A stretch of 64,000 nucleotides of DNA from Anisakis pegreffii (GCA_035041965.1 JAPYMA010003027.1:16458-80457); one strand, 5' to 3'; shown: positions 26,601 through 37,221, numbered from the stretch's first letter. Program-made: numbers and translations. The notes: generated by a model not told the origin, from the letters alone.

Positions 26601-28014
26601 AATCCGGGGATCGAACAATTTTTGTAATATCGATGCGGGACATGTTCAAACACATTTTTTCGAACCAATATGTTCATTAATAATCATAAAGGAGTTAATT
26701 CAACGAATTATTGAATAAATCCAAGAAACCAAATTATTCAAATTCAAATTGATATTTCAGATAATGATAATAATGATCATGCCACAAAGGCATACTGCGT
26801 TCTCAGGCATCTTGTCATCTCGGGTCTAAGCTAATAACAATACACTTGCATGTGAATATGAAATTCTTGATTCCCAAACACTTATTTGCAATGCTTCAAG
26901 TCCATTTTCTATCAGTATTAACGTCAGCTGAATTCTGCCGTTTCAAAAATTTCGATCTTTACGAAAGGAATGCATCGTATGAATTATATCATTTGAATTT
27001 TGAAATAACTAAAAGTTCACAGATTTATCGAAAAAGTGAAAAAAAAACACCCGCAATGAATTTTCATCGAACCATCAAGCACTTAGGTATTTGATAATTT
27101 CGATCAGAAATCAAGGAAATAAACCTTTTGAATGGAACAATTTTGCTCACTTCGACAATGAATTCTCACTATGAGTGAATTCAGTGAGAATTTATGTACA
27201 TTTCGATCGGATGAAAATGTTTCCAAGTAAAAAGACTTGCAGTCTTTGGAACATGCAGTTGAATTAACAGATGGAATATTGAAGCCGAACAAATCTTGTG
27301 GGAGGAAACGACTCAAAATTTCATTGAACTTTGTTGCTCTTGGTTTTTATTAGAAAATGTGATGATCTCTGTTAGTCTATTACATAAAATCACTTGAATG
27401 TTCAATAAAATGTTACGTAAAAGTTCATCGAGCTGTCGTTGGTCATGTCATTCATCCAACTAGCGTCTATTTCCTTAGCTATTCATCAATGATAGAGGGC
27501 AAGCAGCAAAAATGACTGCATATGTATGAGATGGGAATGATTAAGGCTTGCTTCAAGATGAGCATACTATCAAAATTCATGCAAATTGACCTGCTTTATC
27601 AACTACCGAAATCCCGGGATTTTTCAGAACTTAAATCCCGAGATCCCTTGCAAACCCTATTAATGACTCTTTGCTAACAGAGATATCCAAACATTACGGA
27701 CAACGATTTCGTTTGGTCCATTAGTTTAGATCACTTCGGAAATAGCTTCAAAATTTCGGACACTTGAGTCGAATATCATCAGGGCTTTTTGAATGTGCCA
27801 AGGAAAATCTGCTAACCATACAGAAGGAATAATAGGGCAAACTGTGAATGAACTGGAAATGGCAATCTTTTCAGACATTTCACAGAACAACACGTGGCCC
27901 AGTTTTAAACTTACTTATTTCTTGACGGTTTTGAAATTGTACGATAAGACCGGCGAGAATGCCAGCAATGGCAACAACACCAGCGATCAAGTTCAATAAC
28001 CCGAAAAGCTTCAT
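5520..28014 (-). CDS. Giant poly-VWA-domain secreted or membrane-anchored protein
   Basis: One gene of seven N-terminal exons plus tandem units. N-terminal exons: 28014-27915, 26236-26145, 25329-25277, 24963-24824, 24561-24508, 24039-24005 and 23343-23150. Units E, D, C, B and A follow (see their entries), then a stop exon 5645-5520. Every junction is gt..ag and the phases close. With unit D's linker exon and unit E's exon 9 supplied at the gap, the sum is 6,198 nt (about 2,065 aa). The N-terminus has a hydrophobic stretch (residues about 4-27) that could be a signal peptide or type II anchor, then a furin-like RQKR in exon 3 and a globular region (GGVAVVSGMSYTANN) before the Thr-rich linkers. 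Ten VWA domains follow in pairs. VWA domains usually bind ligands or matrix, but here the metal site is altered. Target and role are unknown. Exon edges were chosen by eye, so single boundaries may shift. Confidence 0.75.
5596..9302 (-). repeat. Poly-VWA unit A (3' most, 3,707 bp), two VWA domains
   Basis: Exons, gene order: 1 9075-8988, 2 8747-8551, 3 8191-8159, 4 7897-7735, 5 7564-7518, 6 7242-7158, 7 7061-6862, 8 6729-6685, 9 6082-5917 (1,024 nt). Exons 1-4 encode the first VWA: strand and altered metal motif CDTDVAFYLDRSTAV, SIGAYGKDG, LIVSVCTFLT, VNIVGIGSQF. Exon 5 is the linker ILDNTCPGYSTATTP. Exons 6-9 encode the second VWA: GCDYDVLIGMDLSGAV, VVFLFHTSYE, DRFIIVAPGSANAQL. The part from about 7866 to 9302 is indistinguishable from the other units, while 5596-7866 differs by several percent. 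Confidence 0.75.
6083..6684 (-). other. 602-bp intron of unit A carrying a 132-codon hydrophobic open frame
   Basis: Between exons 8 and 9 the gene strand has an ATG-initiated open frame (6587-6189) with hydrophobic stretches (e.g. LLLNITGIVFLVTNY). The equivalent intron in units B, C and D is frameshifted after about 28 codons, so the frame is not conserved. I treat it as intron. A broken remnant of an inserted membrane-protein exon is possible but unsupported. Confidence 0.45.
9303..13010 (-). repeat. Poly-VWA unit B (3,708 bp), two VWA domains
   Basis: It has the same exon set as unit A: exon 1 12783-12696, 2 12455-12259, 3 11899-11867, 4 11605-11443, 5 11272-11226, 6 10950-10866, 7 10769-10570, 8 10437-10393, 9 9789-9624. 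The linker exon to unit A is 9352-9282 (71 nt), leaving two bases that pair with the first base of unit A exon 1 to give Thr. The second VWA differs from unit A at scattered residues (AFQGG for TFQGG, SCE for SYE). Confidence 0.8.
13011..16718 (-). repeat. Poly-VWA unit C (3,708 bp), two VWA domains
   Basis: All exon positions are those of unit B plus 3,708 (exon 1 16491-16404 down to exon 9 13497-13332), with linker exon 13060-12990 joining it to unit B. By eye it is almost identical to unit B, introns included. I noticed one intronic change (aaactg to aaaccg near 13800). Confidence 0.8.
16719..20208 (-). repeat. Poly-VWA unit D (cut by the N gap at its upstream end)
   Basis: Exon positions are unit B plus 7,416: exon 1 20199-20112 down to exon 9 17205-17040. 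Linker exon 16768-16698 joins it to unit C. Its own upstream intron and the linker to unit E fall in the gap. Near-identical to B and C, with a few private changes in the 17300-17510 intron. Confidence 0.78.
20209..20308. other. 100-N assembly gap inside the VWA array
   Basis: The left edge matches position 16500 of the preceding unit and the right edge matches 17553, so one regular register would need about 1,052 bp here (the linker exon and exon 9 of unit E). The fixed 100-N length shows the true size is unknown. Whole extra units could be missing. Confidence 0.95.
20309..23045 (-). repeat. Poly-VWA unit E (5' most, partly hidden by the gap)
   Basis: Exons 1-8 are visible at unit D positions plus 2,756: exon 1 22955-22868, 2 22627-22431, 3 22071-22039, 4 21777-21615, 5 21444-21398, 6 21122-21038, 7 20941-20742, 8 20609-20565. 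Exon 9 lies in the gap. The coding part matches the other units. Upstream of exon 1 the similarity fades from about 22970, with small deletions, toward the Ser/Thr/Pro exon, which marks the 5' border of the array. Confidence 0.75.
23150..23343 (-). other. Mucin-like Ser/Thr/Pro exon made from a GTT/GGT/GAT microsatellite
   Basis: This 194-nt exon starts in phase 0 and ends CCAAC/gtagga with two spare bases, the same phase pattern as the internal linker exons. It encodes TCPPCPTMTPQPTPKP followed by alternating runs of Ser, Thr and Pro, likely heavily O-glycosylated. The underlying DNA on the plus strand is a degenerate trinucleotide repeat (about 23166-23295), which would expand and contract readily. 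It is homologous in position and start (TPQPT..TPKP) to the short linkers between units. Confidence 0.7.
26542..27659 (+). mobile_element. hAT-type MITE family A, copy 1 (1,118 bp)
   Basis: Termini are TAGGGTTTGCAA and its inverse TTGCAAACCCTA, followed inside by repeated atcccgggat motifs. The flanks tttatgac (26534-26541) and ttaatgac (27660-27667) form an 8-bp target duplication with one mismatch. No transposase frame is present, so it is non-autonomous. It sits in the first intron of the poly-VWA gene. Confidence 0.85.
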
Positions 28015-28104
28015 CCCAAATCTAAAAGTCACATTCCTCACCAATCAAATGTACATGCACAAATAATACGCTATTCTCGACGCGTTCTTAATATCGTCTA
28101 TTAC

Positions 28105-28156
28105 CGAATGGATTTGTTTTCTGAAAATATCCAATGATGCCACCGAATTTCATCAT
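28105..28156 (-). other. Possible alternative upstream exon of the poly-VWA gene
   Basis: ATGATG at 28151-28156 opens 17 codons (MMKFGGIIGYFQ..) and ends at a gtaata donor. The phase does not fit the next exon's acceptor (one spare base where two are needed), so it could only be 5' UTR or an unrelated short frame. I start the gene at 28014 instead. Confidence 0.2.
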
Positions 28157-28754
28157 TGCGGGAAATATCACTGCAAAATGAACAGTGGACAAATCGATTC
28201 GTGAAAGTTGAAGGCGTGGCTGAATTAGTTCTCATCGTTGTGATATCAAGTCAGTCAGAATCGTACGTGATGGTACTTACTGGGTTGACTGAGCGCTTGA
28301 AAAAGACTGATTATAAGGTTCATTCTTGTCAGCAATTCGGAGATGAGTGAAAACCAGATTCATCGAGTGACGAAAGAAGAAAAATCGGTATTCGTATTAT
28401 GCTTATAAGTCCAACAAAATGAATTCATGTTGAGCCAAGAAAGTATACAAGACAGTCAAATGGAAACGTTGGAAATTCGTTGGGAGATTTTTCTTATGCT
28501 TTTATGGCGTAATCGAAATGATCAAAATTGAAAATTTGGAAAGTGATGAGACCGATGTCGAGTATTGAATCGAAACCGAGGTTTTCGTAGATTCTGAGCG
28601 CCCTTTAATCAACCAAAGCAAACAATCCAAGATCTGAACATCAAATGACCGAGAGCAGTGGACGTCTGATCAGTCAAAGCATTGTTAGTCTGTGAAGCAC
28701 ATTTACCATTTGTGAAAGCTCTCCGCAAAGCTGACTTAAAAGCTTCTCGCTAAT
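28157..28754. other. Region between the poly-VWA gene and the retroelement, no gene seen
   Basis: Presumed promoter side of the poly-VWA gene. No coding or repeat structure recognised. Confidence 0.3.
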
Positions 28755-30701
28755 AGATCAACAAAAATCAATTGCCGTTCGATAGTGATCAAAAAAGTGT
28801 GTATTGATAACGTCTCCCATTCGACTGTTTATATAGGATTAGCTAAATGCTTCCTGAGAATTCTATATCATGTGAGCTGATTGCTTATCATGTGAGGCGA
28901 TTACATCATGCTTTTATAGATGCTCAAAAACTTTAAAGACGTCAGGGTTTTGGAGACGCATTGATCATCTTCTTGTTCGATTCTGTTTATTGCACTGTTT
29001 ATTAGCTTTGTTATCAGTAATTATATTCTTTTTAGCAGTGAATGAAAAATCTTGTCAGTCCGAAAGAGCAAAGTATAGTGTATGAGATACGACAAGCATA
29101 CGAATATTGTTTCCTATTTCTTACCGATCGCCTAATCAAAACTTCTTCAGTGAGTGTTGGATGAGAAGAATTCCTGAATGATTGAAATTGATGCATTGGT
29201 TGAAAAGTTTTGGAAAAATATACCTGAAAAATACTGTTCTAAAATGCAACAAATTTCGAAAGACTCGGAAATGAATAACCATCTTTTAATTATTTTGAAA
29301 TGTTGCGAAAATTTTGAAATTTTGCAAAGTTTCGAATGCGAAATGGTTCAATTTTCGTTATTCTGCTCGAAATTTCAATAAAAAAAAGCCAAAGGTACAT
29401 GATTTTTGGATTCCCCCTGCATTTCAAGAGTGCAAACTGAGCGCGGAATGCAAAATGAAGATTCTTTACGTTACCATTATTGTTTTGTGTATGCCTTACT
29501 GTATCCTAAATTTAAAATACCACATTAAACGGTTTCTTACATTAAGAATTACCAACCAAACGATTTCATATCAAACAAAAAATTTTTCAAGACCATTAGT
29601 TGCTAGGTTTCTTGTTTGAAATCAATTTTTATTGCTTTATTTATTGCTCATTAAAACAAGTACAAAATCAACAAGAAAGATACCCGAATAAAAGAGAATT
29701 GCACTAAAAGGAACAACTGATCTCATCGAATCGAAAGCCATCAAAAAATGATGGGATTTATCTCATACCATATCCACGGTGTCTAATGCAGTCATCTATT
29801 AACAAAACAACTACTTAAGAATGAAAGCCGCATCAAACCCATCAGTTCTGCCAACTGACATCCATTCAGCTGTTTGGTCCGCCGTCTTAGATGTCATACA
29901 AGTCTTTGATTTTCTTCATATAAGATAAATTTTCTTTTTACGACGCCATGTCCTGTAATTCACTTGTGCGTTAATGTGAGGCCCAACCAATGGTGAGGAT
30001 TTGCTTCGAGTCTGAGCTGGAGTCTTAGCCTCACAATTAGCCTGTGCGACTCATTCTTTGACTGTTTATGAATGAGCATCGAAAGATATGAGAATAGCGT
30101 CTTAAAAAGTATCCGACGGCACATCGAACGGTTCCTTGAACTTTTTCGACTGTAGATAAGCGATTTTCCGAAATTTTCTGGCTTATACAAGGCCTAAATC
30201 ATAAGTGTCGAAATCTATGCGTTTGTTTTGCGTCTTCACCATTCTGTCGCAAAATATGCTCTGGGGTTTTGCATCGATAATGATCGAATCCTATACCAAG
30301 GAAAAGCAGATTCAACTCGAAATCTGGATTCTCTTCATGAATCCTGGAACTTTAAATCGACAGCTTACAAGAAGACACAGATCCTTGGAAGTGAGTATAG
30401 CACTGATCTATTAAACAATCTTCAAGGCTGAGCTAGCACCTTAAACACTTCCAGCGAGCATTCGCGTATCTATCTGATAACCATAATAAAGCTTGTTTTG
30501 ACTTAAACTACTGGCGATGCATTTTCCAACCAATGATTTCCTTCTGTAGCGCCCATAATCTGGATCCTGTCTGTCATACGGATGGTTCAGTTGATTTAAA
30601 CTAAGCGAGTGATGTGTTGGAATTGCGTCAGAACGACGTCACGAGTGTTCTGCAATCAAAACTTATCGAATCAACATTCGAAAATGTTTAAGACAGAACT
30701 G
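28755..30701 (-). repeat. Long direct repeat 1, probable 3' LTR of the Bel/Pao element
   Basis: About 1,947 bp. It matches 35352-36998 closely except for about 300 bp (roughly 30017-30320) absent from the second copy, and matches 37232-37857 at its right end. I did not find a clean TG..CA border: divergence begins after ..gacagaactg on the right and before agatcaac on the left. A short open frame (29178-29381) recurs in the second copy but is not recognisable. Confidence 0.6.
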
Positions 30702-31429
30702 AGGGGCCACAGGGAATGATCGTTGGTGAGCCACGAAGGGCCGTGCCACCAGATTGAAGAATTCTGCAGGTCTCGGGGTGAAGTTCTGCGTATGGCAAGA
30801 TCGGCTGGGTTGTCTGTTGTTGGTATGTAACGGTATTCGATATCGGAAGTTGTATGTAATTCATTGAGTCGGTTTTGTATGAATCGTGGCAATTTTTCTG
30901 AAGTTGGAGAACATATCCATGCGAGAACACATCGACTATCAGACCAGAGAACACATCGAATGTTGTGTAAGTGGAGTTGGGATAGAACGAAGTTTGAGAT
31001 TCGAACTCCGATGACTGCTGCAAGTAGCTCTAGTCGCGGGATGGTTAGTCCTTTGATAGGACAAAGTCGAGATTTTGCGTATTATAGTGTGATGGTATGA
31101 CTGCTTTTAAGATATACTGCTGCCGCGTAAGCTTGTATGGATGAGTCGACGAAGGTGTGAAATTCTGATGGTGGTTGGGGAGTCTGACGAAGAAGGGTGA
31201 ATTTGGTGTCTTCCCAGGATTATGTTAGAGTTTTCCATTTTTTCTGCTGCTCATGTGTAAGTTTGGTATCCCATGAAGATGTCTGTCGAGTGACATTTTG
31301 AAGGAAGACTTCGAGCGGTAGTATGGTTGGTGAGAGATATCCAACGAGGTCAAAATGTTTAGCGATGAATCTAAGGAGGGTACGTCTGTTTATGGGAGTA
31401 GTGGGAAGTGTTTTCGTTTGTATGACCAA
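30702..31429 (-). pseudogene. Bel/Pao RT C-terminal part and RNase H remnant
   Basis: Minus-strand fragments in changing frames: a stretch with RFIAKHFDLVGYLSP (within 31429-31220), typical of the region after the Pao RT core, and further on YRYIPTTDNPADLA followed by SIWWHGPSWL, the characteristic end of the Bel/Pao RNase H region. The usual integrase coding does not follow. The sequence runs straight into the direct repeat. Confidence 0.65.
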
Positions 31430-31447
31430 GTTGTCAGTTGTCGTATT

Positions 31448-32128
31448 CTATGGAATGCCCAAAACCTTTATTGTGCCGTTGGGATAGCGATCTTCGGGTG
31501 CGATAAGTGTATTAACCTGGGGGTCGTTACATTTGAAGTCGCGAAGATTCATGTGTGCTTCTGCGAATAATCGTTTGGATTCTTTGTATGCCTCTTCGGC
31601 TTCTGCGGGTGAGTTACACGTGAGTAAGACATTGTCAACGTAAATGTTTTTTAATAGTTGTGGGGCCCATTTTGAGTTGCTTAATGAGAGGTAGTGTCTT
31701 ATGGTGGCAGCCAGGAGAAATGGTGAGCTGATGGCACCAAATAAGACTCGTTGAAAACGGTAGGCGATAATGGGGTTTGTAGGGCCGATTGGGAGATTCG
31801 GGTTGTTGACCCATAGAAATGGTGTGACATCTCGGTCTTCGTCGTTGAGTTGTATTTGTAGGAAGGCTTTTTCCACAGCTGCGACAATTGCGATTGGGAT
31901 GCTGCGTAGGCGGAGTAGTTGACCGACAAGGTCTGGAAGGAAAACTGGTCCTCGAAGAAGATTGCCATTTAATGATTGAGAGCGAGGAATGCTTGAGCTT
32001 GCGTCGTATACAATGCGTAGTTTCTTTTTCTCCTCGTTCCATACGGGTTGGTGTGGGATGTAATGAATGAGGGGGTCTGAGGGAGTGATATGTGCACGTT
32101 CGATAATGCCTGTTTCGAGTTGTTGCAA
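31448..32128 (-). pseudogene. Bel/Pao reverse transcriptase, inactivated
   Basis: A 226-codon open stretch with Pao-type RT motifs: LRIVYDASS, EKAFLQIQL, FQRVLFGAISSPFLL and IYVDNVLL. In an active Pao RT the first catalytic aspartate lies just before EKAF, where alanine and valine now stand. The YVDD box is YVDN here. Both metal-binding positions are therefore altered. The frame continues from the protease segment but is separated from it by two in-frame TAA codons (about 32139 and 32172). Confidence 0.75.
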
Positions 32129-32173
32129 AATGGTTTCTTAGTATAGTTGACGGAGTTGTGGATTTGTGGCGAG

Positions 32174-33184
32174 TTATCGTAATAGAGAATTCAGTCGTCC
32201 GGCGCACAAGCCAAAGTTTGTCACTAAGTAAGGTTGTGATGATTTCCATGGCCATGAGACGCTATTGCGGCCGGATGGAAGGCGTTGAATGGATGAGTTG
32301 AAGGCCTGTAGGGCTCGTTCATCGTCCTCAATTGTTTCGTCGGGATTGCCGATGCCGATTGCTTCCAAAGACCATAGATCTTCGACTTTAAAATGAACAG
32401 AACCGACTAGGACGAGAGCAGTTTTTATGGTAGGTAGAGGGCGATATTGCGGTTGGACATGACCGTATCCGCCAATGAGAGGACCGATATGTGAATCGTA
32501 TAATGTGAATCCTGAGTCGAGTCGTTTGACATGAGGAAATGGTTGGGTGATACGTGGTAAAGTATGAGCTTCGAAAATGTGTCTAGATCCATCAGTGAGG
32601 ACGATGCCCAGTGTTACTGTAATAATTGTGAATGTGTTTCCGACAGAGTCGCCAACTCCGTGGATTGTTAATGGGGTACGTTGGCCGTGGTCAAGGCCAA
32701 GTTTAGAAGCGAAGTATTCAGTTATGAATGATGTTTGGCTCCTTTGATCTAAAAATGTTTTGGCTGGACGAGTTGTTTGGGGTAAAGTTATATTGTATAC
32801 GAGAGTTGTTTGACAGAGAAGAAGTGGAATTCTGAGATCTGAGGAGTCGTTGTTGGTAATCGTTTGAGTTGTCGCAGAGATATGATGTGGGTCAGGAAGT
32901 TGGTCAGATGAAGATAGGTCGGCAACGATGTTGGTTGGCGTTGATAGGTCATGTTGTGGTGACGACGAAGGGGTTGTAGTTTGTTTAGATGTGGGTGTTT
33001 GTTGAGAAGGTAAGAGGCAAAGGAGTGTGTGATTTGCTGCGTTGCAGTACATACATTTTCTGGCAGTGCAGGTTTGATAGTTATGATTAGCTCGAAGGCA
33101 GAGGAAGCAAAGTTTTAATTCTGTCGCGCGTCGTTTTCGATCAAGTGGTGATTTGTATGTTGTGCAGTCTCTATTCCAGCGCAT
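32174..33184 (-). pseudogene. Bel/Pao zinc-knuckle and aspartic protease segment
   Basis: A 336-codon open stretch. The N-terminal part has a run of cysteine/histidine motifs (CFLCLRANHNYQTC, then CMYCNAANHTLLC), typical of Pao Gag C-termini. The protease-like part reads FLDQRSQTSFIT and later LGLDHGQ..IHGVGDS. The usual active site in this family is D-S/T-G, but here the motif is DQR, so the protease is probably inactive. It lies in a different frame from the upstream gag, so a frameshift separates them (about 33190-33375). Confidence 0.7.
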
Positions 33185-33374
33185 ACCGTTGCAAAAAACA
33201 CATGGAGTTCGTGGAATGGATTTGTGAGAAGTGGGTCGTTGAGGGGGTTTTGGAATTTTAGGCGACGGTTGAACGAGGTTGTGTTGAGTATGGGATGACC
33301 GAGGTATAATGTTGCGTTGAGTGTGTGCTGTGAATGCTGATGATTGTCGAGTTGGAGTGTATTGATGAGTGGGT

Positions 33375-34262
33375 TCATTTTTTCCCTATGAATGAGGGTT
33401 TGGGACGTGGGTGTATACCTTCTGGATGTAGGGGAGAGTTAGTGGTGGGTTCGACGTTGGCTAACATGAGGGTTATGTTCAAAAGAATGGTGAGGAAGGC
33501 ACTGGGAGGATATGGCTGATATTTGAGTTTTTCAGGATGCATGAGTGTCTTCGTAGTCATATTGAGGTGGTCTTCGAGTTCGTAGATTACATGCTCGCTG
33601 TTTGTGTCGATGCCTGCAATTTGCATTTGATGTATGATTCGGCTTGCTTGGTTGTTGTAGCGCATGAGATCAGTTGAGTTATGTTCTGGATTGCGTAACT
33701 GGCGTAGTTCGTCATGCAGTCGACGGCCGAGGGTATTTTTGTTACCGAATTGCAGCTGAAGTGTTTTAATGACTGGTTCATAGTTGTCCTCATGTAGATT
33801 GTGACCACGGATGGCATCAAGAGCTTTTCCCCGGAGGCAATTAAGCAAGTATGATAACTTTTGGACGTTGGATAGGTGGGGTTGCCGATCCACGGTAGTT
33901 TCGAAAAGAGCCCAAAAGTCATACCAACGAGATTGGTCGCCACTAAATATGGGTAACTCCATTTTTGGTAGAGGTAATAAGCTAAGAGTGTGGTTGGGGT
34001 TGGGGTTGGGATTGCGAGCTGGGGATGCTAGGCGGTTGGGTGAAGGAGATTGTAATTGCTGGAGGGCGGTATTGAGGTCGCGTTCCAAAAATTCGAGTTT
34101 TTGAATGCGGTTGGCAGTCTGGTCAAGGGTGGAGTAAAGGCCGTTGGGGCCGTTAACCATTTTGTGGAAGGAATCGTGTTCGGCTTCTATGAGTATCGGA
34201 GAGTCTTTTGCGGAAAGTTGATTGATGATGCTTGACCATTGGTTGAACATTTGCTGAAGCAT
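33375..34262 (-). pseudogene. Bel/Pao Gag-like segment
   Basis: A 295-codon open stretch with a Pao Gag (DUF1759-type) signature: KMELPIFSGDQSRWYDFW, LSNVQKLSYLLNCLRGKAL, then YEPVIKTLQLQFGN. It begins at an internal Met. The codons upstream in this frame reach a stop shortly beyond 34300, and another frame is open to 34594. It ends before the zinc-knuckle region, which is in a different frame. Confidence 0.75.
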
Positions 34263-34751
34263 GCCCTGCTTGAGTTGAAGAAGGCGGCGAGTTGTGTCGG
34301 CGGTGCGGGCAGTCTAACGAATAGTAGTGATTTGTTCGTGGGGATCGACTTCCGGGTCGATACAAAATTCCAGTACTTTGTCGCATTGCTGAATGAGGGG
34401 TTGGCACGCTGTAATAGCTGCGAGTCAGGTGATCGATAGATGAGTTGAACGGAGTGGGGCGGCTTTCTGCATGGTTGGGTGGACTTATGACGCACCATTC
34501 GAAGGCACGATAGCCTTCCTTTCTTTGACCTCTTTATTGGATTTGTGGAACGAGGAAAAGGGGAAGAGACCCTGGAATTACAACACAATGACAATACAGC
34601 AATAATGAAATCGACTATCGATCACAGTGATAAAGCAATGAGTGACGGGTGATAGGGCTGAACGGCGAGTGCCGATGAACGACGTTGAATTATCGAGGGA
34701 CGGGACGAGTGAGGTGGTCGGAGTGCGGGTTAACAACCTGAAGTGAACGTG

Positions 34752-35049
34752 AAATTAGCGCTGGGATTGTTTGGCGCTAATCAGCGTCAAACTACGATCT
34801 GACGCTGGTTAGCGTCCGGCTACGGTGCGGTGCTGGTTAGCACCCGGCTATAGTTTGACGCTATTAGCGTCCAGGAGCAATTTGGTGCTAATTAGCACCC
34901 AGGAACCACTTTGGTGCTTATTAGCACCCTGGAATCTTTTGGCGCCGATTGGCACCGGGTTATGATTTGGTAATAATTAGCACCCGGGAACGAAATTGGT
35001 GCTAATTAGCACCCGGCAACAATTTGGCGCCGGTTGGTGCCCTGGAACG
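34752..35049. repeat. Minisatellite of about ten 28-bp palindromic monomers in the retroelement leader
   Basis: Imperfect monomers of 27-29 bp, each shaped like tttggtgctaattagcaccc followed by agga/ggca and a short spacer. The core ggtgctaattagcacc is a perfect palindrome. Other monomers keep the symmetry with paired changes (gacgct..agcgtc, ggcgcc..ggcacc). It lies between the probable 5' LTR (35352) and gag. Confidence 0.8.
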
Positions 35050-35351
35050 CTGTAGACCTTGGGGATGGGACCCAGGGAAGAAGACCAACTGGATCGGATT
35101 GAATCGAATGACTAGTCGCCTTTTGTCGTTTCTTTTATACTGTTTAATTTTTGAGTGTTCCACCCCTTTCCCAAGATGATTGTTTTGTCTTCGTTGATCT
35201 CGGCTGTTATCGGCTTTTGGATCAGCGAATATTTTTGTCTTGAAAACCTTTCATGTTTATCTTATTTTTCCGGTTAAAAAATCGATTTCATTTTTCTTCG
35301 ATTATTTTGATTTCAATTAAGAATATTACCTTAATTCGCTCTCATCGCGAC

Positions 35352-36998
35352 AGATCAACAAAAATCAATTGCCGTTCGATAGTGATCAAAAAAGTGTGTA
35401 TTGATAACGTCTCCCATTCGACTGTTTATATAGGATTAGCTAAATGCTTCCTGAGAATTCTATATCATGTGAGCTGATTGCTTATCATGTGAGGCGATTA
35501 CATCATGCTTTTATAGATGCTCAAAAACTTTAAAGACGTCAGGGTTTTGGAGACGCATTGATCATCTTCTTGTTCGATTCTGTTTATTGCACTGTTTATT
35601 AGCTTTGTTATCAGTAATTATATTCTTTTTAGCAGTGAATGAAAAATCTTGTCAGTCCGAAAGAGCAAAGTATAGTGTATGAGATACGATAAGCATAAGA
35701 ATATTGTTTCCTATTTCTTACCGATCGCCTAATCAAAACTTCTTCAGTGAGTGTTGGATGAGAAGAATTCCTGAATGATTGAAATTGATGCATTGGTTGA
35801 AAAGTTTTGGAAAAATATACCTGAAAAATACTGTTCTAAAATGCAACAAATTTCGAAAGACTCGGAAATGCAAAACCTTCTTTTAATTATTTTGAAATGT
35901 TGCGAAAATTTTGAAATTTTGCAAAGTTTCGAATGCGAAATGGTTCAATTTTCGTTATTCTGCTCAAAATTTCAATAAAAAACAAAGGTACATGATTTTT
36001 GGATTTCCCCTGCATTTCAAGAGTGCAAACTGAGCGCGGAATGCAAAATGAAGATTCTTTACGTTACCATTATTGTTTTGTGTATGCCTTACTGTATCCT
36101 AAATTTAAAATACCACATTAAACGGTTTCTTACATTAAGAATAACCAACCAAACGATTTCATATCAAACAAAAAACTTTGCAAGACCATTAGTTGCTAGG
36201 TTTCTTGTTTGAAATCAATTTTTGTTGCTTTATTTATTGCTCATTAAAACAAATACAAAATCAACAAGAAAGATACCCGAATAAAAGAGAATTGCACTAA
36301 AAGGAACAACTGATCTCATCGAATCGAAAGCCATCAAAAAATGATGGGATTTATCTCATACCATATCCACGGTGTCTAATTCAGTCATCTATTAACAAAA
36401 CAACTACTTAAGAATGAAAGCCGCATCAAACCCATCAGTTCTGCCAGCTGACATCCATTCAGCTGTTAGGTCCGCCGTCTTATCGTTAGATGTCATACAA
36501 GTCTTTGATTTTCTTCATATAAGATAAATTTTCTTTTTACGACGCCATGTCCTGTAATTCGCTTGTGCGTTAATGTGAGGCCCAACCAATGGTGAGGATT
36601 TGCTTCGAGTCTGAGCAGAATCTGGATTCTCTTCATGAATCCTGGAACTTTAAATCGACAGCTTACAAGAAGGCACAGATCCTTGGAAGTGAGTATAGCA
36701 CTGATCTATTAAACAATCTTCAAGGCTGAGCTAGCACCTTAAACACTTCCAGCGAGCATTCGCGTATCTATCTGATAACCATAATAAAGCTTGTTTTGAC
36801 TTAAACTACTGGCGATGCATTTTCCAACCAATGATTTCCTTCTGTTGCGCCCATAATCTGGATCCTGTCTGTCATACGGATGGTTCAGTTGATTTAAACT
36901 AAGCGAGTGATGTATTGGAATTGCGTCAGATGACGTCACCAGTGTTCTGCAATCAAAACTTATCGAATCAACATTTGAAAATGTTTAAGACAGAACTG
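35352..36998 (-). repeat. Long direct repeat 2, probable 5' LTR (shared with the next copy)
   Basis: 1,647 bp, matching 28755-30701 except for a deletion of about 300 bp at 36616. Its right end continues into the RNase H remnant of a second internal region (36999-37221). Confidence 0.6.
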
Positions 36999-37221
36999 AG
37001 GGGCCACAGGGAATGATCGTTGGTGAGCCACGAAGGGCCGTGCCACCAGATTGAAGAATTCTACAGGTCTCGGGGTGAAGTTCTGCGTATGGCAAGATCG
37101 GCTGGGTTGTCTGTTGTTGGTATGTAACGGTATTCGATATCGGAAGTTGTATGCAATTCATTGAGTCGCTTTTGTATGAATCGTGGCAGTTTTTCTGAAG
37201 TTGGAGAACATATCCATGCGA

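Noticed and set aside
34752..35049. CRISPR-like array
   Set aside because: There are no unique spacers of constant size, the monomers are contiguous palindromic variants, and the locus is a eukaryotic retroelement leader.
36739..36939. 66-codon frame repeated at 37598-37798 as a conserved gene
   Set aside because: Its conservation follows from the near-identical direct repeat. The older copy at about 30480-30680 does not keep the frame.
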